42,320 nt of DNA from Bacteroidota bacterium (GTDB lineage Bacteria > Bacteroidota > Bacteroidia > Bacteroidales > Bacteroidaceae): contig JAEXAJ010000090.1 in the NCBI GenBank assembly GCA_023458215.1, forward strand, positions 1-42,320, in the 5' to 3' direction. Positions 18,338-27,090 of the stretch are shown piece by piece (the first letter of the stretch is position 1; each line of letters starts with the position of its first letter). A model generated the notes under the pieces. It was given only the letters and a program-made list of their open reading frames with translations. It was not told where the DNA came from and did no database searches. Position numbers and translations under genes: made by a program.

Positions 18338-18345
18338 TATCTTTG
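18338..18345 (+). promoter_or_regulatory. -7 box for the thioesterase gene
   Basis: TATCTTTG matches TAnnTTTG, giving a leader of about 90 nt before ATG 18445. Nothing else was recognised in that leader. Confidence 0.45.
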
Positions 18346-18444
18346 TGTCCTGACGCGGGATCTGGATTGTTTATATGTAAGGCTCTAATTTCTGGGCACT
18401 GACTCCTTGCGAATTAGAAGACATAACAGATAAAAATAGAAAAT

Positions 18445-18936
18445 ATGAAGAAGATTATTAATCCATGGAAGAGTATGGAAGGCTACAACTGCTTCGGTTG
18501 TTCTCCTGATAATGAGGCTGGTGTGAGAATGGAGTTTTATGAAGAAGGTGATGAGATCGTGAGCATCTGGAAGCCCCGCCCGGAATACCAAGGATGGCTG
18601 AATACGCTGCATGGAGGTATCCAATCTGTGTTACTGGATGAAATCTGCGGCTGGGTGGTATTTCGTAAACTACAAACGGGCGGAGTGACGTCGAAGATGG
18701 AAACTCGTTTCCGTAAATCTATATCAACCAACGACACGCATGTGGTATTGCGTGCCTCTCTCCGTGAACAGAAACGCAATATAGCTATTATCGAGGCACG
18801 ATTATATAACAGCTTGGGAGAACTTTGTACGGAGGCAACTTGTACTTACTTCACTTACCCGAAAGAAAAGGCTGAGAAAGAAATGTGTTTCCATCATTGC
18901 GATGTGGAGCCGGATGAGCTATTGCCGCTCATTTAA
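18445..18936 (+). CDS. PaaI-type hot-dog thioesterase
   Basis: The 163-residue cytosolic protein has the hot-dog fold signature TLHGGIQSVLLDEICGWVVF (about residues 53-72), where the HGG turn and the Asp on the long helix form the acyl-CoA thioesterase site. N-terminal NCFGCSPDNEAGVRMEF is typical of the 4HBT/PaaI group. The acyl substrate cannot be told from sequence. It is a stand-alone transcript ahead of the his leader. A short TAAAATC/GATTTTA dyad at 18969-18987 follows it, but without a clear T-tract. Confidence 0.85.
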   Translation: MKKIINPWKSMEGYNCFGCSPDNEAGVRMEFYEEGDEIVSIWKPRPEYQGWLNTLHGGIQSVLLDEICGWVVFRKLQTGGVTSKMETRFRKSISTNDTHVVLRASLREQKRNIAIIEARLYNSLGELCTEATCTYFTYPKEKAEKEMCFHHCDVEPDELLPLI

Positions 18937-19025
18937 TGATATTGTCACAGAAACGTAAATCTTATTAGTAAAATCCGAGCGATTTTATTGATTTGAAAGA
19001 AAAAATAAACTTTTTGTGATAATCT

Positions 19026-19057
19026 TTTGGATGTTTCAAACGAATAGCTTACTTTTG
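19026..19057 (+). promoter_or_regulatory. his operon promoter
   Basis: TTTG at 19026-19029 and TACTTTTG at 19050-19057 are separated by 20 nt, a full match to the Bacteroides -33/-7 consensus. The transcript start should lie near 19063-19066, about 13 nt before the leader-peptide ATG. Confidence 0.8.
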
Positions 19058-19077
19058 TCGCATTAAAACAAGGAAAA

Positions 19078-19125
19078 ATGAAGAATATCGTTGCACATCA
19101 TCACCATCATCATCCTAACGAATAA
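19078..19125 (+). CDS. his operon leader peptide
   Basis: A 15-codon ORF encodes MKNIVAHHHHHHPNE with six consecutive His codons (one CAC, five CAT). AAGGA lies 5 nt upstream as ribosome binding site. It precedes a strong terminator and then hisG. Such peptides sense charged tRNA-His: a ribosome stalled at the His codons lets the antiterminator form. The ORF is too short for usual gene callers. Confidence 0.93.
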   Translation: MKNIVAHHHHHHPNE

Positions 19126-19126
19126 C

Positions 19127-19210
19127 TCGGTGGGCGTATGAGTGTATATGTATAACGCAGAACATAAAACGACGAGGCTTACCGAATATTGGTAAGCCTC
19201 GTCGTTTTTG
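19127..19210 (+). terminator. his attenuator: antiterminator strand and intrinsic terminator
   Basis: The terminator is a perfect 18-bp stem, 19166-19183 (with GACGAGGCTTACC) and 19191-19208, a 7-nt loop, and a TTTTT run. TCGGTGGGC (19127-19135), just after the leader stop, can pair with GCTTACCGA (19177-19185) over 9 bp including two G-U pairs. That would break the upper half of the terminator stem, so it is a candidate antiterminator. A pause hairpin between the His codons (TCACC) and GGTGG (19129-19133) is possible but only about 5 bp. Regulation of hisGDCB by histidine supply is inferred. Confidence 0.88.
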
Positions 19211-19278
19211 TATATGGGAGTTTAGTTAAGTCTAGTTTAGTTTTTGAGTAATAAAATCATAAATAATAAAATAAGAAC

Positions 19279-20130
19279 ATGTTAAGAATTGCAGTGCAAG
19301 CTAAAGGACGTCTCTATGAAGAGACAATGTCATTTCTCGGAGAATCGGATATCAAACTAAGTGCAACGAAGCGTACATTGCTGGTACAGTCTTCTAATTT
19401 TCCTTTGGAAGTCTTATTTCTGAGGGATGATGATATTCCGCAGTCCGTGGCAACCGGAGTGGCTGATATAGGTATTGTAGGTGAAAATGAATTTGTGGAG
19501 AAGAATGAGGATGCCGAGATTATAAAGCGTTTGGGATTTAGCAAATGCCGTCTGTCACTGGCTATGCCGAAGGACATCGAATATCCCGGCGTGAAATGGT
19601 TTCATGGGAAAAAGATTGCGACTTCTTATCCCGAAATTCTTTCTGCTTATTTGAAAAAACAAGGGGTGAAGGCTGAGATACATGTCATAACAGGCTCTGT
19701 AGAAGTTGCACCCGGCATCGGCCTGGCAGATGCTATTTTTGACATCGTAAGTTCGGGGTCTACTTTGGTAAGCAATCGTTTGAAAGAAGTAGAAGTGGTG
19801 ATGAAATCCGAAGCTTTACTGATAGGCTGCAAGAATATGAGTGAGGATAAACAGGAGATATTGAATGAACTCTTGTTCCGCATGGATGCAGTGAAGACTG
19901 CTGAAGACAAGAAGTATGTATTGATGAACGCTCCTCAGGACAAACTAGAAGAGATTGTTGCCGTACTTCCGGGTATGAAGAGCCCTACCGTGATGCCGTT
20001 GGCACAAGAAGGTTGGTGTTCTGTTCATACGGTGCTCGACGAAAAACGCTTTTGGGAAATTATTGGTAAACTGAAAGCATTGGGTGCAGAGGGTATTTTA
20101 GTATTGCCAATTGAGAAAATGATAATTTAG
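19279..20130 (+). CDS. hisG: ATP phosphoribosyltransferase, long form
   Basis: This first enzyme of histidine synthesis condenses ATP and PRPP. The 283-residue length is that of the long, hexameric, histidine-inhibited form: catalytic domains at residues 1-215 (MLRIAVQAKGRLYEE, GIVGENEFVE, VEVAPGIGLADAIFDIVSSG with the PRPP site) and the regulatory ACT-like domain at about 220-283 (VMPLAQEGWCSVHTVLDEKR). No HisZ is therefore needed. It is the first gene after the attenuator. The TAG stop lies within a 9-bp hairpin (20126-20145). Confidence 0.97.
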   Translation: MLRIAVQAKGRLYEETMSFLGESDIKLSATKRTLLVQSSNFPLEVLFLRDDDIPQSVATGVADIGIVGENEFVEKNEDAEIIKRLGFSKCRLSLAMPKDIEYPGVKWFHGKKIATSYPEILSAYLKKQGVKAEIHVITGSVEVAPGIGLADAIFDIVSSGSTLVSNRLKEVEVVMKSEALLIGCKNMSEDKQEILNELLFRMDAVKTAEDKKYVLMNAPQDKLEEIVAVLPGMKSPTVMPLAQEGWCSVHTVLDEKRFWEIIGKLKALGAEGILVLPIEKMII

Positions 20131-20145
20131 CGGCGAGCCGCTAAA
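20126..20145 (+). other. Hairpin over the hisG stop codon
   Basis: TTTAGCGGC (20126-20134) and GCCGCTAAA (20137-20145) are perfectly complementary with a 2-nt centre. There is no T-tract. It could mark mRNA processing or protect the hisG 3' end. Confidence 0.6.
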
Positions 20146-20159
20146 AGTTATGAATTATA

Positions 20160-20235
20160 AGTTATGAGTTATTTGTTTGTGCTTTTCCTTTCGGCATCAT
20201 AGCGCAGCCCCATTACAAGCAAATAACTTATAACT
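20160..20235. repeat. Palindromic element E (AGTTATAAG arms) inside the his operon
   Basis: AGTTATGAGTTATTTG (20160-20175) pairs with 20220-20235 with one mismatch, and the stem can be extended by TTGT/ACAAG. The interior holds CGGCATCATAGCGCAGCCCC. It occupies most of the 132-nt hisG-hisD gap, an unusual place for so long a hairpin in an operon. Confidence 0.85.
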
Positions 20236-20262
20236 ATTTTGAGAATTCTAAAAGTAATCAAT

Positions 20263-21549
20263 ATGATATTAATATCGAATCCTGATAAATCACAGTGGGC
20301 GGAAATTTTGAAACGTCCGGTGATGAATGTTGAAAATCTGTTTGATACGGTGCGGAGTATCATCGATCGTGTGCAGGCGGAAGGTGACCGGGCTGTTTTG
20401 GAATATGAAGAAAAGTTTGATAAGGCAGTTTTGACATCGTTGGCGGTGACGGATGAAGAACAAGCGGAGGCAGAAGCATTGGTAAGCGATGAACTGAAAG
20501 CTGCTATTCGTCTGGCAAAGCAGAATATAGAGACTTTTCATGCGGCGCAACGCTTTGAAGGTAAACAAGTTGAGACACAGCCGGGGGTTACCTGCTGGCA
20601 GAAAGCGGTTGCGATAGAGAAAGTAGGACTGTATATTCCCGGAGGGACGGCTCCTTTGTTCTCTACTGTATTGATGCTGGCTGTTCCTGCTAAAATTGCA
20701 GGATGCAAGGAAATCGTACTTTGCACACCTCCGGGAAAAGACGGAAAGGTACATCCTGCCGTATTGTTTGCTGCAAAAGTTGCCGGTGTAAATCGTATCT
20801 TTAAAGCCGGAGGAGTACAGGCTATTGCAGCGATGGCATACGGAACGGAGAGTGTTCCGAAGGTCTATAAGATATTTGGTCCGGGTAATCAATATGTGAC
20901 GGCTGCCAAGCAATTGGTGAGTCTGCGTGATGTGGCGATTGATATGCCTGCCGGCCCGTCCGAAGTAGAAGTACTGGCGGATGAAACGGCTAATCCGGTA
21001 TTTGTTGCGGCGGATTTGTTGAGTCAGGCGGAACATGGAGTGGATAGTCAGGCTATGTTGATTACGACGTCAGCCGAATTACAAGAAGCGGTTAAAGAAG
21101 AGGTAGAACGTCAATTGGCTCTTCTTTCCCGTAAAGAAATAGCTGAAAAGTCACTTGCCAATAGTAAATTAATCGTGGTGCGTGATATGGAGGAAGCCAT
21201 TGAGTTGACTAATGCATACGCACCTGAGCATTTGATTGTAGAAACATCCGATTATATGGTTGTTGCCGAGCGGGTAGTGAATGCCGGGTCGGTATTTTTG
21301 GGTTCCCTCACTCCGGAAAGTGCGGGAGATTACGCCTCGGGTACAAACCATACATTACCTACAAATGGTTATGCCAAAGCATATAGTGGGGTTAGCCTGG
21401 ATAGCTTTATTCGTAAGATAACTTTTCAAGAAATAAAGCCCGAAGGAATAGCTATTATCGGCCCTGCCATTGAGGTGATGGCTGCCAATGAACATTTGGA
21501 TGCACATAAGAATGCGGTAACCGTCAGACTGAATGCCATAAATCAATAA
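20263..21549 (+). CDS. hisD: Histidinol dehydrogenase
   Basis: The zinc enzyme oxidises L-histidinol to L-histidine in two NAD-dependent steps. The 428-residue protein shows [22 protein letters not shown], the signature [15 protein letters not shown], the zinc and catalytic segment [13 protein letters not shown], and the catalytic pair in NAYAPEHL. I chose ATG 20263 ([12 protein letters not shown]) over the upstream TTG at 20239, since the alignment of the family begins there and the length then equals the norm (about 430). Confidence 0.97.
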   Translation: MILISNPDKSQWAEILKRPVMNVENLFDTVRSIIDRVQAEGDRAVLEYEEKFDKAVLTSLAVTDEEQAEAEALVSDELKAAIRLAKQNIETFHAAQRFEGKQVETQPGVTCWQKAVAIEKVGLYIPGGTAPLFSTVLMLAVPAKIAGCKEIVLCTPPGKDGKVHPAVLFAAKVAGVNRIFKAGGVQAIAAMAYGTESVPKVYKIFGPGNQYVTAAKQLVSLRDVAIDMPAGPSEVEVLADETANPVFVAADLLSQAEHGVDSQAMLITTSAELQEAVKEEVERQLALLSRKEIAEKSLANSKLIVVRDMEEAIELTNAYAPEHLIVETSDYMVVAERVVNAGSVFLGSLTPESAGDYASGTNHTLPTNGYAKAYSGVSLDSFIRKITFQEIKPEGIAIIGPAIEVMAANEHLDAHKNAVTVRLNAINQ

Positions 21550-21572
21550 ATAATAAACTAGAAATCTCCAAC

Positions 21573-22613
21573 ATGAAAACATTGCAAGAACTTACCCGTC
21601 CGAATATCTGGCGATTGAAGCCTTACTCTTCGGCACGTGACGAATATAATGGTGCGGCTGCATCGGTGTTTCTCGATGCCAATGAGAATCCTTATAATCT
21701 GCCGCACAACCGCTATCCGGATCCCATGCAACGCGATTTGAAAAAAGAACTATCTAAAATAAAGAAAGTAAATTTGGATAATATCTTTTTAGGTAACGGT
21801 AGTGACGAAGCAATCGATTTAGTTTTTCGTGCTTTCTGCGAGCCTCGTATAGATAATGTGGTGGCCATTGATCCTACTTATGGCATGTATCAGGTATGTG
21901 CGGAAGTGAATGACGTGGAATATCGTAAAGTGTTGTTGGATGAAAATTACCAGTTTACAGCCGACAAATTATTAGCGGCCGCGGATGAGCATACAAAGCT
22001 TATCTTCCTTTGCTCTCCTAACAATCCTACCGGAAATGATCTGCTTCGTAGTGAAATAGAGAAATTGATAAGGAACTTTGAAGGACTGGTAGTACTGGAT
22101 GAAGCTTACAATGATTTCTCTGAAGCACCTTCGTTTTTGGAAGAATTAGATAAATATCCTAACCTTATTGTATTTCAAACCTTTTCTAAAGCATGGGGAT
22201 GTGCGGCGATCCGTTTAGGTATGGCGTTTGCTTCATCTGAAATTATCGGTATTTTCAGTAAGATAAAATACCCGTATAATGTGAATGAATTGACACAAAA
22301 ACAAGCTATGGAAATGTTGCAACGCTATGATGAAATAGAGCGCTGGATAAAAATGTTGAAAGAGGCACGCGAAAGTTTGGAGGCTGAGTTTGCCGAACTG
22401 TCTTGTACCGTGAAGATTTTCCCTTCTGATGCCAATTTCTTTTTGGCGCGAGTGACGGATGCTGTGAAGATTTACAGTTATTTGGTAGGAAAGGGAATTA
22501 TTGTACGTAATCGTAATTCAGTTTCGTTATGCGGAAACTGCTTGCGTGTAACGGTTGGAACAGGCGAAGAGAATAAGAAGTTGATTGAGGCACTGAAAGG
22601 TTATGAGTATTAA
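21573..22613 (+). CDS. hisC: Histidinol-phosphate aminotransferase
   Basis: A PLP enzyme that transaminates imidazole-acetol phosphate with glutamate. The 346-residue protein has [12 protein letters not shown] at the start, [26 protein letters not shown] and the PLP lysine Lys206 in [14 protein letters not shown]. It lies 23 nt after hisD and 45 nt before hisB. Confidence 0.97.
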   Translation: MKTLQELTRPNIWRLKPYSSARDEYNGAAASVFLDANENPYNLPHNRYPDPMQRDLKKELSKIKKVNLDNIFLGNGSDEAIDLVFRAFCEPRIDNVVAIDPTYGMYQVCAEVNDVEYRKVLLDENYQFTADKLLAAADEHTKLIFLCSPNNPTGNDLLRSEIEKLIRNFEGLVVLDEAYNDFSEAPSFLEELDKYPNLIVFQTFSKAWGCAAIRLGMAFASSEIIGIFSKIKYPYNVNELTQKQAMEMLQRYDEIERWIKMLKEARESLEAEFAELSCTVKIFPSDANFFLARVTDAVKIYSYLVGKGIIVRNRNSVSLCGNCLRVTVGTGEENKKLIEALKGYEY

Positions 22614-22658
22614 ATTCGAGATACTCCGCTAAATACTCTTTTATATATTGTAATAATT

Positions 22659-23810
22659 ATGAGAAAGAAAGTACTATTTATAGATCGCGACGGTACGTTG
22701 GTTATCGAACCACCTGTAGATTATCAGTTGGATGCATTAGAAAAACTGGAATTTTATCCGAAGGTAATGCGTAATCTTGGTTTTGTACGTAGCAAGCTTG
22801 ATTTTGAGTTTGTAATGGTAACCAATCAGGATGGACTGGGCACTGCGTCTTTCCCCGAAGATACCTTTTGGCCGGCACATAACCTGATGATGAAGACGTT
22901 GGAAGGAGAGGGCGTTACATTTGATGACATCTGTATTGATCGAAGTATGCCCGAAGATAATGCACCTACCCGCAAACCTCGCACAGGTATGCTTACAAAA
23001 TACCTCCATAATCCCGAATATGATCTAGCGAATAGCTTCGTAATAGGCGACCGTCCCACAGATGTGGAGTTAGCTAAGAATTTGGGATGTCGCGCCATTC
23101 TGTTGCAGGATAATACAGATTCGTTGAAACCTGCGTCAGAAGGAGGAAATGCCTCTTGTCAAGGTTTGGAAGATGTCTGTGCGCTTGTCACGACCGACTG
23201 GGATAAGGTAGCAGAATTTCTTTTTGCCGGTGAACGAACTGCTGAAGTACGTCGTAAAACCAAAGAAACAGACATTTATGTTTCACTCAATTTGGATGGA
23301 AACGGGAATTGTGATATCCAGACCGGTCTTGGATTTTTCGATCACATGCTGGAACAAATAGGTAAACATGGAGGACTGGACTTAACTATTCATGTGAAAG
23401 GTGATCTTGAAGTAGACGAACATCACACGATTGAAGATACCGCCTTGGCTTTGGGCGAATGCCTGTATCAGGCTTTGGGTAACAAGCGGGGCATTGAACG
23501 TTATGGCTATGCACTACCTATGGATGATTGTTTGTGCCAAGTGTGTCTTGATTTTGGTGGACGTCCCTGGCTGGTGTGGGATGCGGAGTTTAAGCGTGAG
23601 AAGATAGGAGAGATGCCTACCGAAATGTTCCTGCATTTCTTTAAATCACTGAGTGATGCCGCTAAAATGAATCTGAACATCAAAGCAGAAGGGCAAAATG
23701 AACACCATAAGATAGAAGGGATCTTCAAAGCATTGGCCCGTGCTGTGAAAATGGCTGTGAAGCGTGATATCTATCATTATGAGTTGCCTAGTTCGAAAGG
23801 AGTGCTGTGA
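22659..23810 (+). CDS. hisB: Bifunctional histidinol-phosphatase / imidazoleglycerol-phosphate dehydratase
   Basis: The 383-residue fusion catalyses two steps of histidine synthesis. Residues 1-180 form the HAD-type phosphatase ([10 protein letters not shown] with Asp9 and Asp11; later [12 protein letters not shown]). Residues about 190-383 form the dehydratase with the manganese-binding motifs [14 protein letters not shown] and [18 protein letters not shown]. The fusion is as in Enterobacteria. It closes the hisGDCB block; hisHAFI are not in this window. Confidence 0.97.
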   Translation: MRKKVLFIDRDGTLVIEPPVDYQLDALEKLEFYPKVMRNLGFVRSKLDFEFVMVTNQDGLGTASFPEDTFWPAHNLMMKTLEGEGVTFDDICIDRSMPEDNAPTRKPRTGMLTKYLHNPEYDLANSFVIGDRPTDVELAKNLGCRAILLQDNTDSLKPASEGGNASCQGLEDVCALVTTDWDKVAEFLFAGERTAEVRRKTKETDIYVSLNLDGNGNCDIQTGLGFFDHMLEQIGKHGGLDLTIHVKGDLEVDEHHTIEDTALALGECLYQALGNKRGIERYGYALPMDDCLCQVCLDFGGRPWLVWDAEFKREKIGEMPTEMFLHFFKSLSDAAKMNLNIKAEGQNEHHKIEGIFKALARAVKMAVKRDIYHYELPSSKGVL

Positions 23811-23812
23811 AA

Positions 23813-23889
23813 TAGTGATTAGTTGTTAGTGATTAGTGATTTGTTGGTGTTGCCATGCGAAATGATAGCGCAGCTAATCACTAATCACT
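23813..23889. repeat. Palindromic element F (AATCACT arms)
   Basis: AGTGATTAGTGATT (23828-23841) pairs perfectly with 23876-23889, with further TAGTGATTAG words to the left. Its interior (TGTTGGTGTTGCCATGCG to ATAGCGCAGC) is nearly identical to that of element A 18 kb away. It separates hisB from the tolC promoter region. Confidence 0.9.
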
Positions 23890-23896
23890 CCTTTTT

Positions 23897-23935
23897 CGTT
23901 CGCAAACGGACATCCCTACTGTCCGAAAATGAACA
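23897..23935 (+). promoter_or_regulatory. Two tandem 16-bp dyads, likely enhancer sites for the NtrC-type regulator
   Basis: Site 1 is CGTTCGCAAACGGACA (23897-23912) and site 2 is TGTCCGAAAATGAACA (23920-23935). Both fit TGTyCG-N4-CGrACA, are 7 bp apart, and together form a larger palindrome (CGGACA-N7-TGTCCG at 23907-23925). They lie about 30-70 bp upstream of the sigma-54 promoter, as expected for an upstream activating site. Confidence 0.75.
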
Positions 23936-23966
23936 CATACCCCTCTCTGGTACTATTCCTGCCACT

Positions 23967-23982
23967 TGGCACGGTCTTTGCT
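23967..23982 (+). promoter_or_regulatory. Sigma-54 (RpoN) promoter of tolC
   Basis: TGGCACGGTCTTTGCT matches the -24/-12 consensus TGGCACrN4TTGCw at every fixed position, with GG and GC 12 bp apart. It starts 47 nt before the tolC ATG. An NtrC-family activator is encoded two genes downstream. Confidence 0.88.
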
Positions 23983-24013
23983 TTTCTGATACAGATAATT
24001 TTAAAGACCGAAC

Positions 24014-25498
24014 ATGAAAAAGAATATTTTACTTGTAGTTTGCTTTTTAATGCCGCTGGTTGCATCGGCACAAAATGATACATTGGGCCGTGAACGTAGC
24101 ATTACTTTGTCGGAAGCTGTTGCTTTGGCACGTCTCCAGTCTGTAGATGCTGCTGTTGCCTTGAATGAGCTGAAGACCGCCTATTGGGAATATCGTACTT
24201 TCCGTGCAGACTTATTGCCGGAAGTTAATTTTACGGGCACACTACCTAACTATAACAAATCATATAGTACTTATCAAAACTCGGATGGCTCTTATAGCTT
24301 TGTTCGAAATAATACTTTAGGATTGTCCGGTCAGCTTTCCGTAGATCAGAATATATGGTTTACAGGAGGTAAATTGTCACTAACTTCTTCGCTGGATTAT
24401 ATAAAGCAATTGGGGACAGGCGGAGATAAACAATTTATGTCCGTTCCCGTAAGTCTTGAGTTGACTCAACCAATTTTTGGAGTAAACAATCTAAAATGGA
24501 ATCGCCGTATCGAACCGGTTCGTTATGCCGAAGCAAAAGCGGCTTTTATATCTGCTACGGAAGAAGTAACGATGAAGACCATCACCTACTTTTTCCAACT
24601 ATTGCTTGCCAAAGAAGGCCTTGCCACTGCACAGCAGAATAAAGGCAATGCCGACCGACTGTACGAAGTGGCGATAGCCAAACGCAAGATGGGGCAGATT
24701 TCAGAGAATGATTTACTGCAACTTAAACTGAATGCTTTGCAGGGTAAAGCCGATGTAACGGAAGCTGAAAGCAATCTGAATGCCAAAATGTTCCAACTGC
24801 GTTCTTTCCTCGGAGTATCAGAGCAAGAAAGCTTGAATCCGGTGCCTCCTGCTAACGTACCTGATATTAAAATGGAATACGACCGTGTGTTGAACAAAGC
24901 ATTGGAACGTAATTCGTTTGCCCAGAACATTCGCCGCCGCCAATTGGAAGCCGATTACGAAGTGGCTACAGCGCGAGGTAATTTACGTAGTGTAGATCTC
25001 TTTGCCAGCGTGGGGTATACCGGACAAAACCATGAGTTCTCTTCCGCATATAAGGATTTGATGGATAATCAGATTGTACAGGTAGGGGTTAAGATTCCTA
25101 TACTTGACTGGGGAAAGCGTCGTGGAAAAGTTCGTGTAGCAAAGAGTAACCGTGAAGTCGTTCTTTCCAAAATTCGTCAGGAACAAATGGATTTTAACCA
25201 GAACATTTTCTTGTTAGTAGCCAACTTCAATAATCAGGCTCAACAATTGGATATTGCCGAAGAAGCGGATTTGATTGCTGAGAAACGTTACAAAACCAGT
25301 GTAGAAACCTTTATGATTGGTAAAATCAGTACCTTGGATTTGAATGACGCACAAAACTCCAAAGATGAGGCTCGTCAGAAACATATCTCCGAGCTCTATT
25401 ATTTCTGGTATTATTTCTATCAACTCCGTAGCCTCACGCTTTGGGATTTTGAACGGAATGCAGAACTTGAAGCCGATTTTGATGATATCATGAGGTAA
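24014..25498 (+). CDS. TolC-family outer-membrane efflux protein
   Basis: The 494-residue protein forms the outer-membrane channel of a tripartite efflux or type I secretion system. It has a signal peptide (MKKNILLVVCFLMPLVASAQ) and two OEP repeats with long coiled-coil helices (about residues 160-270 and 370-480). VGVKIPILDWGKRRGKVRVA is the typical strand-turn before the second helical hairpin. No periplasmic adaptor or pump gene is adjacent, so its partner is encoded elsewhere. Its sigma-54 promoter and upstream dyads indicate inducible expression by the downstream two-component system. Confidence 0.93.
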   Translation: MKKNILLVVCFLMPLVASAQNDTLGRERSITLSEAVALARLQSVDAAVALNELKTAYWEYRTFRADLLPEVNFTGTLPNYNKSYSTYQNSDGSYSFVRNNTLGLSGQLSVDQNIWFTGGKLSLTSSLDYIKQLGTGGDKQFMSVPVSLELTQPIFGVNNLKWNRRIEPVRYAEAKAAFISATEEVTMKTITYFFQLLLAKEGLATAQQNKGNADRLYEVAIAKRKMGQISENDLLQLKLNALQGKADVTEAESNLNAKMFQLRSFLGVSEQESLNPVPPANVPDIKMEYDRVLNKALERNSFAQNIRRRQLEADYEVATARGNLRSVDLFASVGYTGQNHEFSSAYKDLMDNQIVQVGVKIPILDWGKRRGKVRVAKSNREVVLSKIRQEQMDFNQNIFLLVANFNNQAQQLDIAEEADLIAEKRYKTSVETFMIGKISTLDLNDAQNSKDEARQKHISELYYFWYYFYQLRSLTLWDFERNAELEADFDDIMR

Positions 25499-25596
25499 AT
25501 GAAGAATTGAGAATGAAGAATGAAGAATGAAGAATTTCCATTCGGCATGGGTGCACAGCTAAATTCTTCATTCTTCATTCTCCATTCTTCATTTAT
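25499..25596. repeat. Palindromic element G (GAATGAA arms)
   Basis: The inner 21 bp (25517-25537 with 25561-25581) are perfectly complementary, and outer words continue on both sides. The 23-nt spacer reads CCATTCGGCATGGG then TGCACAGCT, a diverged form of the core in element D. It lies between tolC and the regulator gene, just upstream of the regulator's own promoter. Confidence 0.9.
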
Positions 25597-25601
25597 TTTC
25601 C

Positions 25602-25609
25602 TACTTTTG
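25602..25609 (+). promoter_or_regulatory. -7 box for the response-regulator gene
   Basis: TACTTTTG matches TAnnTTTG and ends 24 nt before the ATG at 25634. The regulator can thus be made from a housekeeping promoter independent of the sigma-54 promoter. Confidence 0.55.
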
Positions 25610-25633
25610 CAGGAAACAAACTGCAAATTTATT

Positions 25634-26992
25634 ATGATACTGATAATAGACGATGATAGTGCTGTACGTTCTTCATTGAGTTTTATGTTGAAACGTGCGG
25701 GATATGAAGTTAAAACTGCTCCGGGACCACGTGAAGCGATGGATATTGTTCGGGCTGAGGCTCCTGCGTTGATATTGATGGATATGAATTTCACTCTCTC
25801 TACCACCGGCGAGGAAGGGCTTACTTTGTTGAAGCAAGTAAAAGTGTTCCGTCCTGATGTCCCTGTTATCTTGATGACAGCGTGGGGAAGTATTCAGCTT
25901 GCCGTTCAGGGAATGCAGGCGGGAGCTTTCGATTTCATCACTAAACCATGGAATAATGCTGCTTTGCTACAGCGTATTGAAACGGCACTCGAATTGACGG
26001 CTGCACCGAAGGAAGTTTCCGAAGAACAAAGTAGCACGCTGAATCGTAGCCATATCATCGGCAAGTCACAAGGATTGATGGAAGTGCTGAATACGATAGG
26101 TCGTATAGCCCGTACCAATGCTTCCGTACTCATTACCGGCGAAAGTGGAACCGGTAAAGAACTGATAGCCGAAGCCATTCATATCAATAGCCAACGGTTG
26201 AAACAGCCTTTTGTTAAAGTCAATTTGGGCGGTATATCACAGAGTTTGTTTGAAAGTGAAATGTTCGGTCATAAGAAAGGTGCATTTACCGATGCAAGTG
26301 CCGACCGCATAGGACGCTTCGAAATGGCGAATAAAGGAACCATTTTTTTGGATGAGATTGGTGATTTGGACCCTTCTTGCCAAGTGAAGTTATTGCGGGT
26401 GTTGCAAGATCAAACCTTTGAAGTACTGGGCGATAGCCGTCCCCGCAAAGTAGATGTCCGTGTTGTTTCGGCAACCAATGCCGATTTGCGTAAGATGGTT
26501 TCCGAGCGTACCTTCCGTGAAGATTTATTTTACCGTATCAATCTGATTACGGTAAAGCTGCCTTCTTTGCGTGAGCGCCGTGAAGATATCCCGTTACTGG
26601 CACGTCATTTTGCCGACCGCCAAGCAGAAGTGAACGGTTTGCCTCGTACGGAGTTTTCGGCCGATGCCCTGAACTTCCTTTCCCGTTTGCCGTTCCCGGG
26701 CAACATACGTGAGTTAAAGAATCTGGTGGAACGTACGATTCTGGTGAGTGGCAAACCGATATTGGACGCTACTGATTTCGATGCTCAATACTTGCGTCAT
26801 GACGAACCGGCAAAGGCTGCCGAAGGTACCTCATTTGCAGGAATGACTTTGGATGAAATAGAACGCCAGACTATCTTGCAAGCTTTGGAACAACATAAAG
26901 GAAATCTTAGCCAGGTAGCTATATCGTTGGGCATCAGCCGTGCCGCACTTTATCGTCGCTTGGAAAAATATAATATTAGTTATGAGTTATAA
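25634..26992 (+). CDS. NtrC-family sigma-54-dependent response regulator
   Basis: The 452-residue protein has a receiver domain (Asp6-Asp8, phospho-acceptor Asp50, residues 1-118), an AAA+ domain (Walker A GESGTGKE at 169-176, Walker B FLDE with Asp240 and Glu241, arginine-finger region YRINLITVKLPSLRERR) and a C-terminal Fis-type helix-turn-helix (KGNLSQVAISLGISRAALYR). The sigma-54-contacting loop is GAFTDA (216-221) instead of GAFTGA. The start at 25634 begins at the receiver; the frame open from 25520 is translated repeat. The final residues SYEL and the stop are encoded by repeat element H. It pairs with the histidine kinase downstream and likely activates tolC. Confidence 0.92.
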   Translation: MILIIDDDSAVRSSLSFMLKRAGYEVKTAPGPREAMDIVRAEAPALILMDMNFTLSTTGEEGLTLLKQVKVFRPDVPVILMTAWGSIQLAVQGMQAGAFDFITKPWNNAALLQRIETALELTAAPKEVSEEQSSTLNRSHIIGKSQGLMEVLNTIGRIARTNASVLITGESGTGKELIAEAIHINSQRLKQPFVKVNLGGISQSLFESEMFGHKKGAFTDASADRIGRFEMANKGTIFLDEIGDLDPSCQVKLLRVLQDQTFEVLGDSRPRKVDVRVVSATNADLRKMVSERTFREDLFYRINLITVKLPSLRERREDIPLLARHFADRQAEVNGLPRTEFSADALNFLSRLPFPGNIRELKNLVERTILVSGKPILDATDFDAQYLRHDEPAKAAEGTSFAGMTLDEIERQTILQALEQHKGNLSQVAISLGISRAALYRRLEKYNISYEL

Positions 26993-27090
26993 GTTATTAG
27001 TTATTTGTTATCAGTAGTAAAGCAATCATAAACAAATAACTCATAACTCATAACTTATGACTCATAACTTATGACTCATAACTTATGACT
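26978..27090. repeat. Palindromic element H (AGTTAT / AACTCAT arms) bridging regulator and kinase genes
   Basis: The left arm (from AGTTATGAGTTATAAG at 26978) and the right arm (six AACTCAT/AACTTATG words up to 27090) can pair, best at GTTATTTGTT/AACAAATAAC. The left arm encodes S-Y-E-L-stop of the regulator. The ATG within the last word ACTTATGACT (27085-27087) starts the kinase. The interior lacks the GCGCAGC core. Confidence 0.85.

Noticed and set aside
18969..18987. Terminator after the thioesterase gene
   Set aside because: The 7-bp AT-rich dyad has no following T-run on the plus strand.
19096..19133. Strong pause hairpin between His codons and the region after the leader stop
   Set aside because: Only about five base pairs (TCACC with GGTGG) can be drawn, too weak to list as a separate feature.
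25520..25633. N-terminal extension of the NtrC-type regulator
   Set aside because: The 38 codons are translated GAATGAA repeat and cover the promoter box at 25602-25609; the receiver domain starts at 25634.
8568..27090. Insertion sequences or transposase remnants
   Set aside because: The palindromic elements encode nothing, and no target-site duplication could be shown from this window alone.
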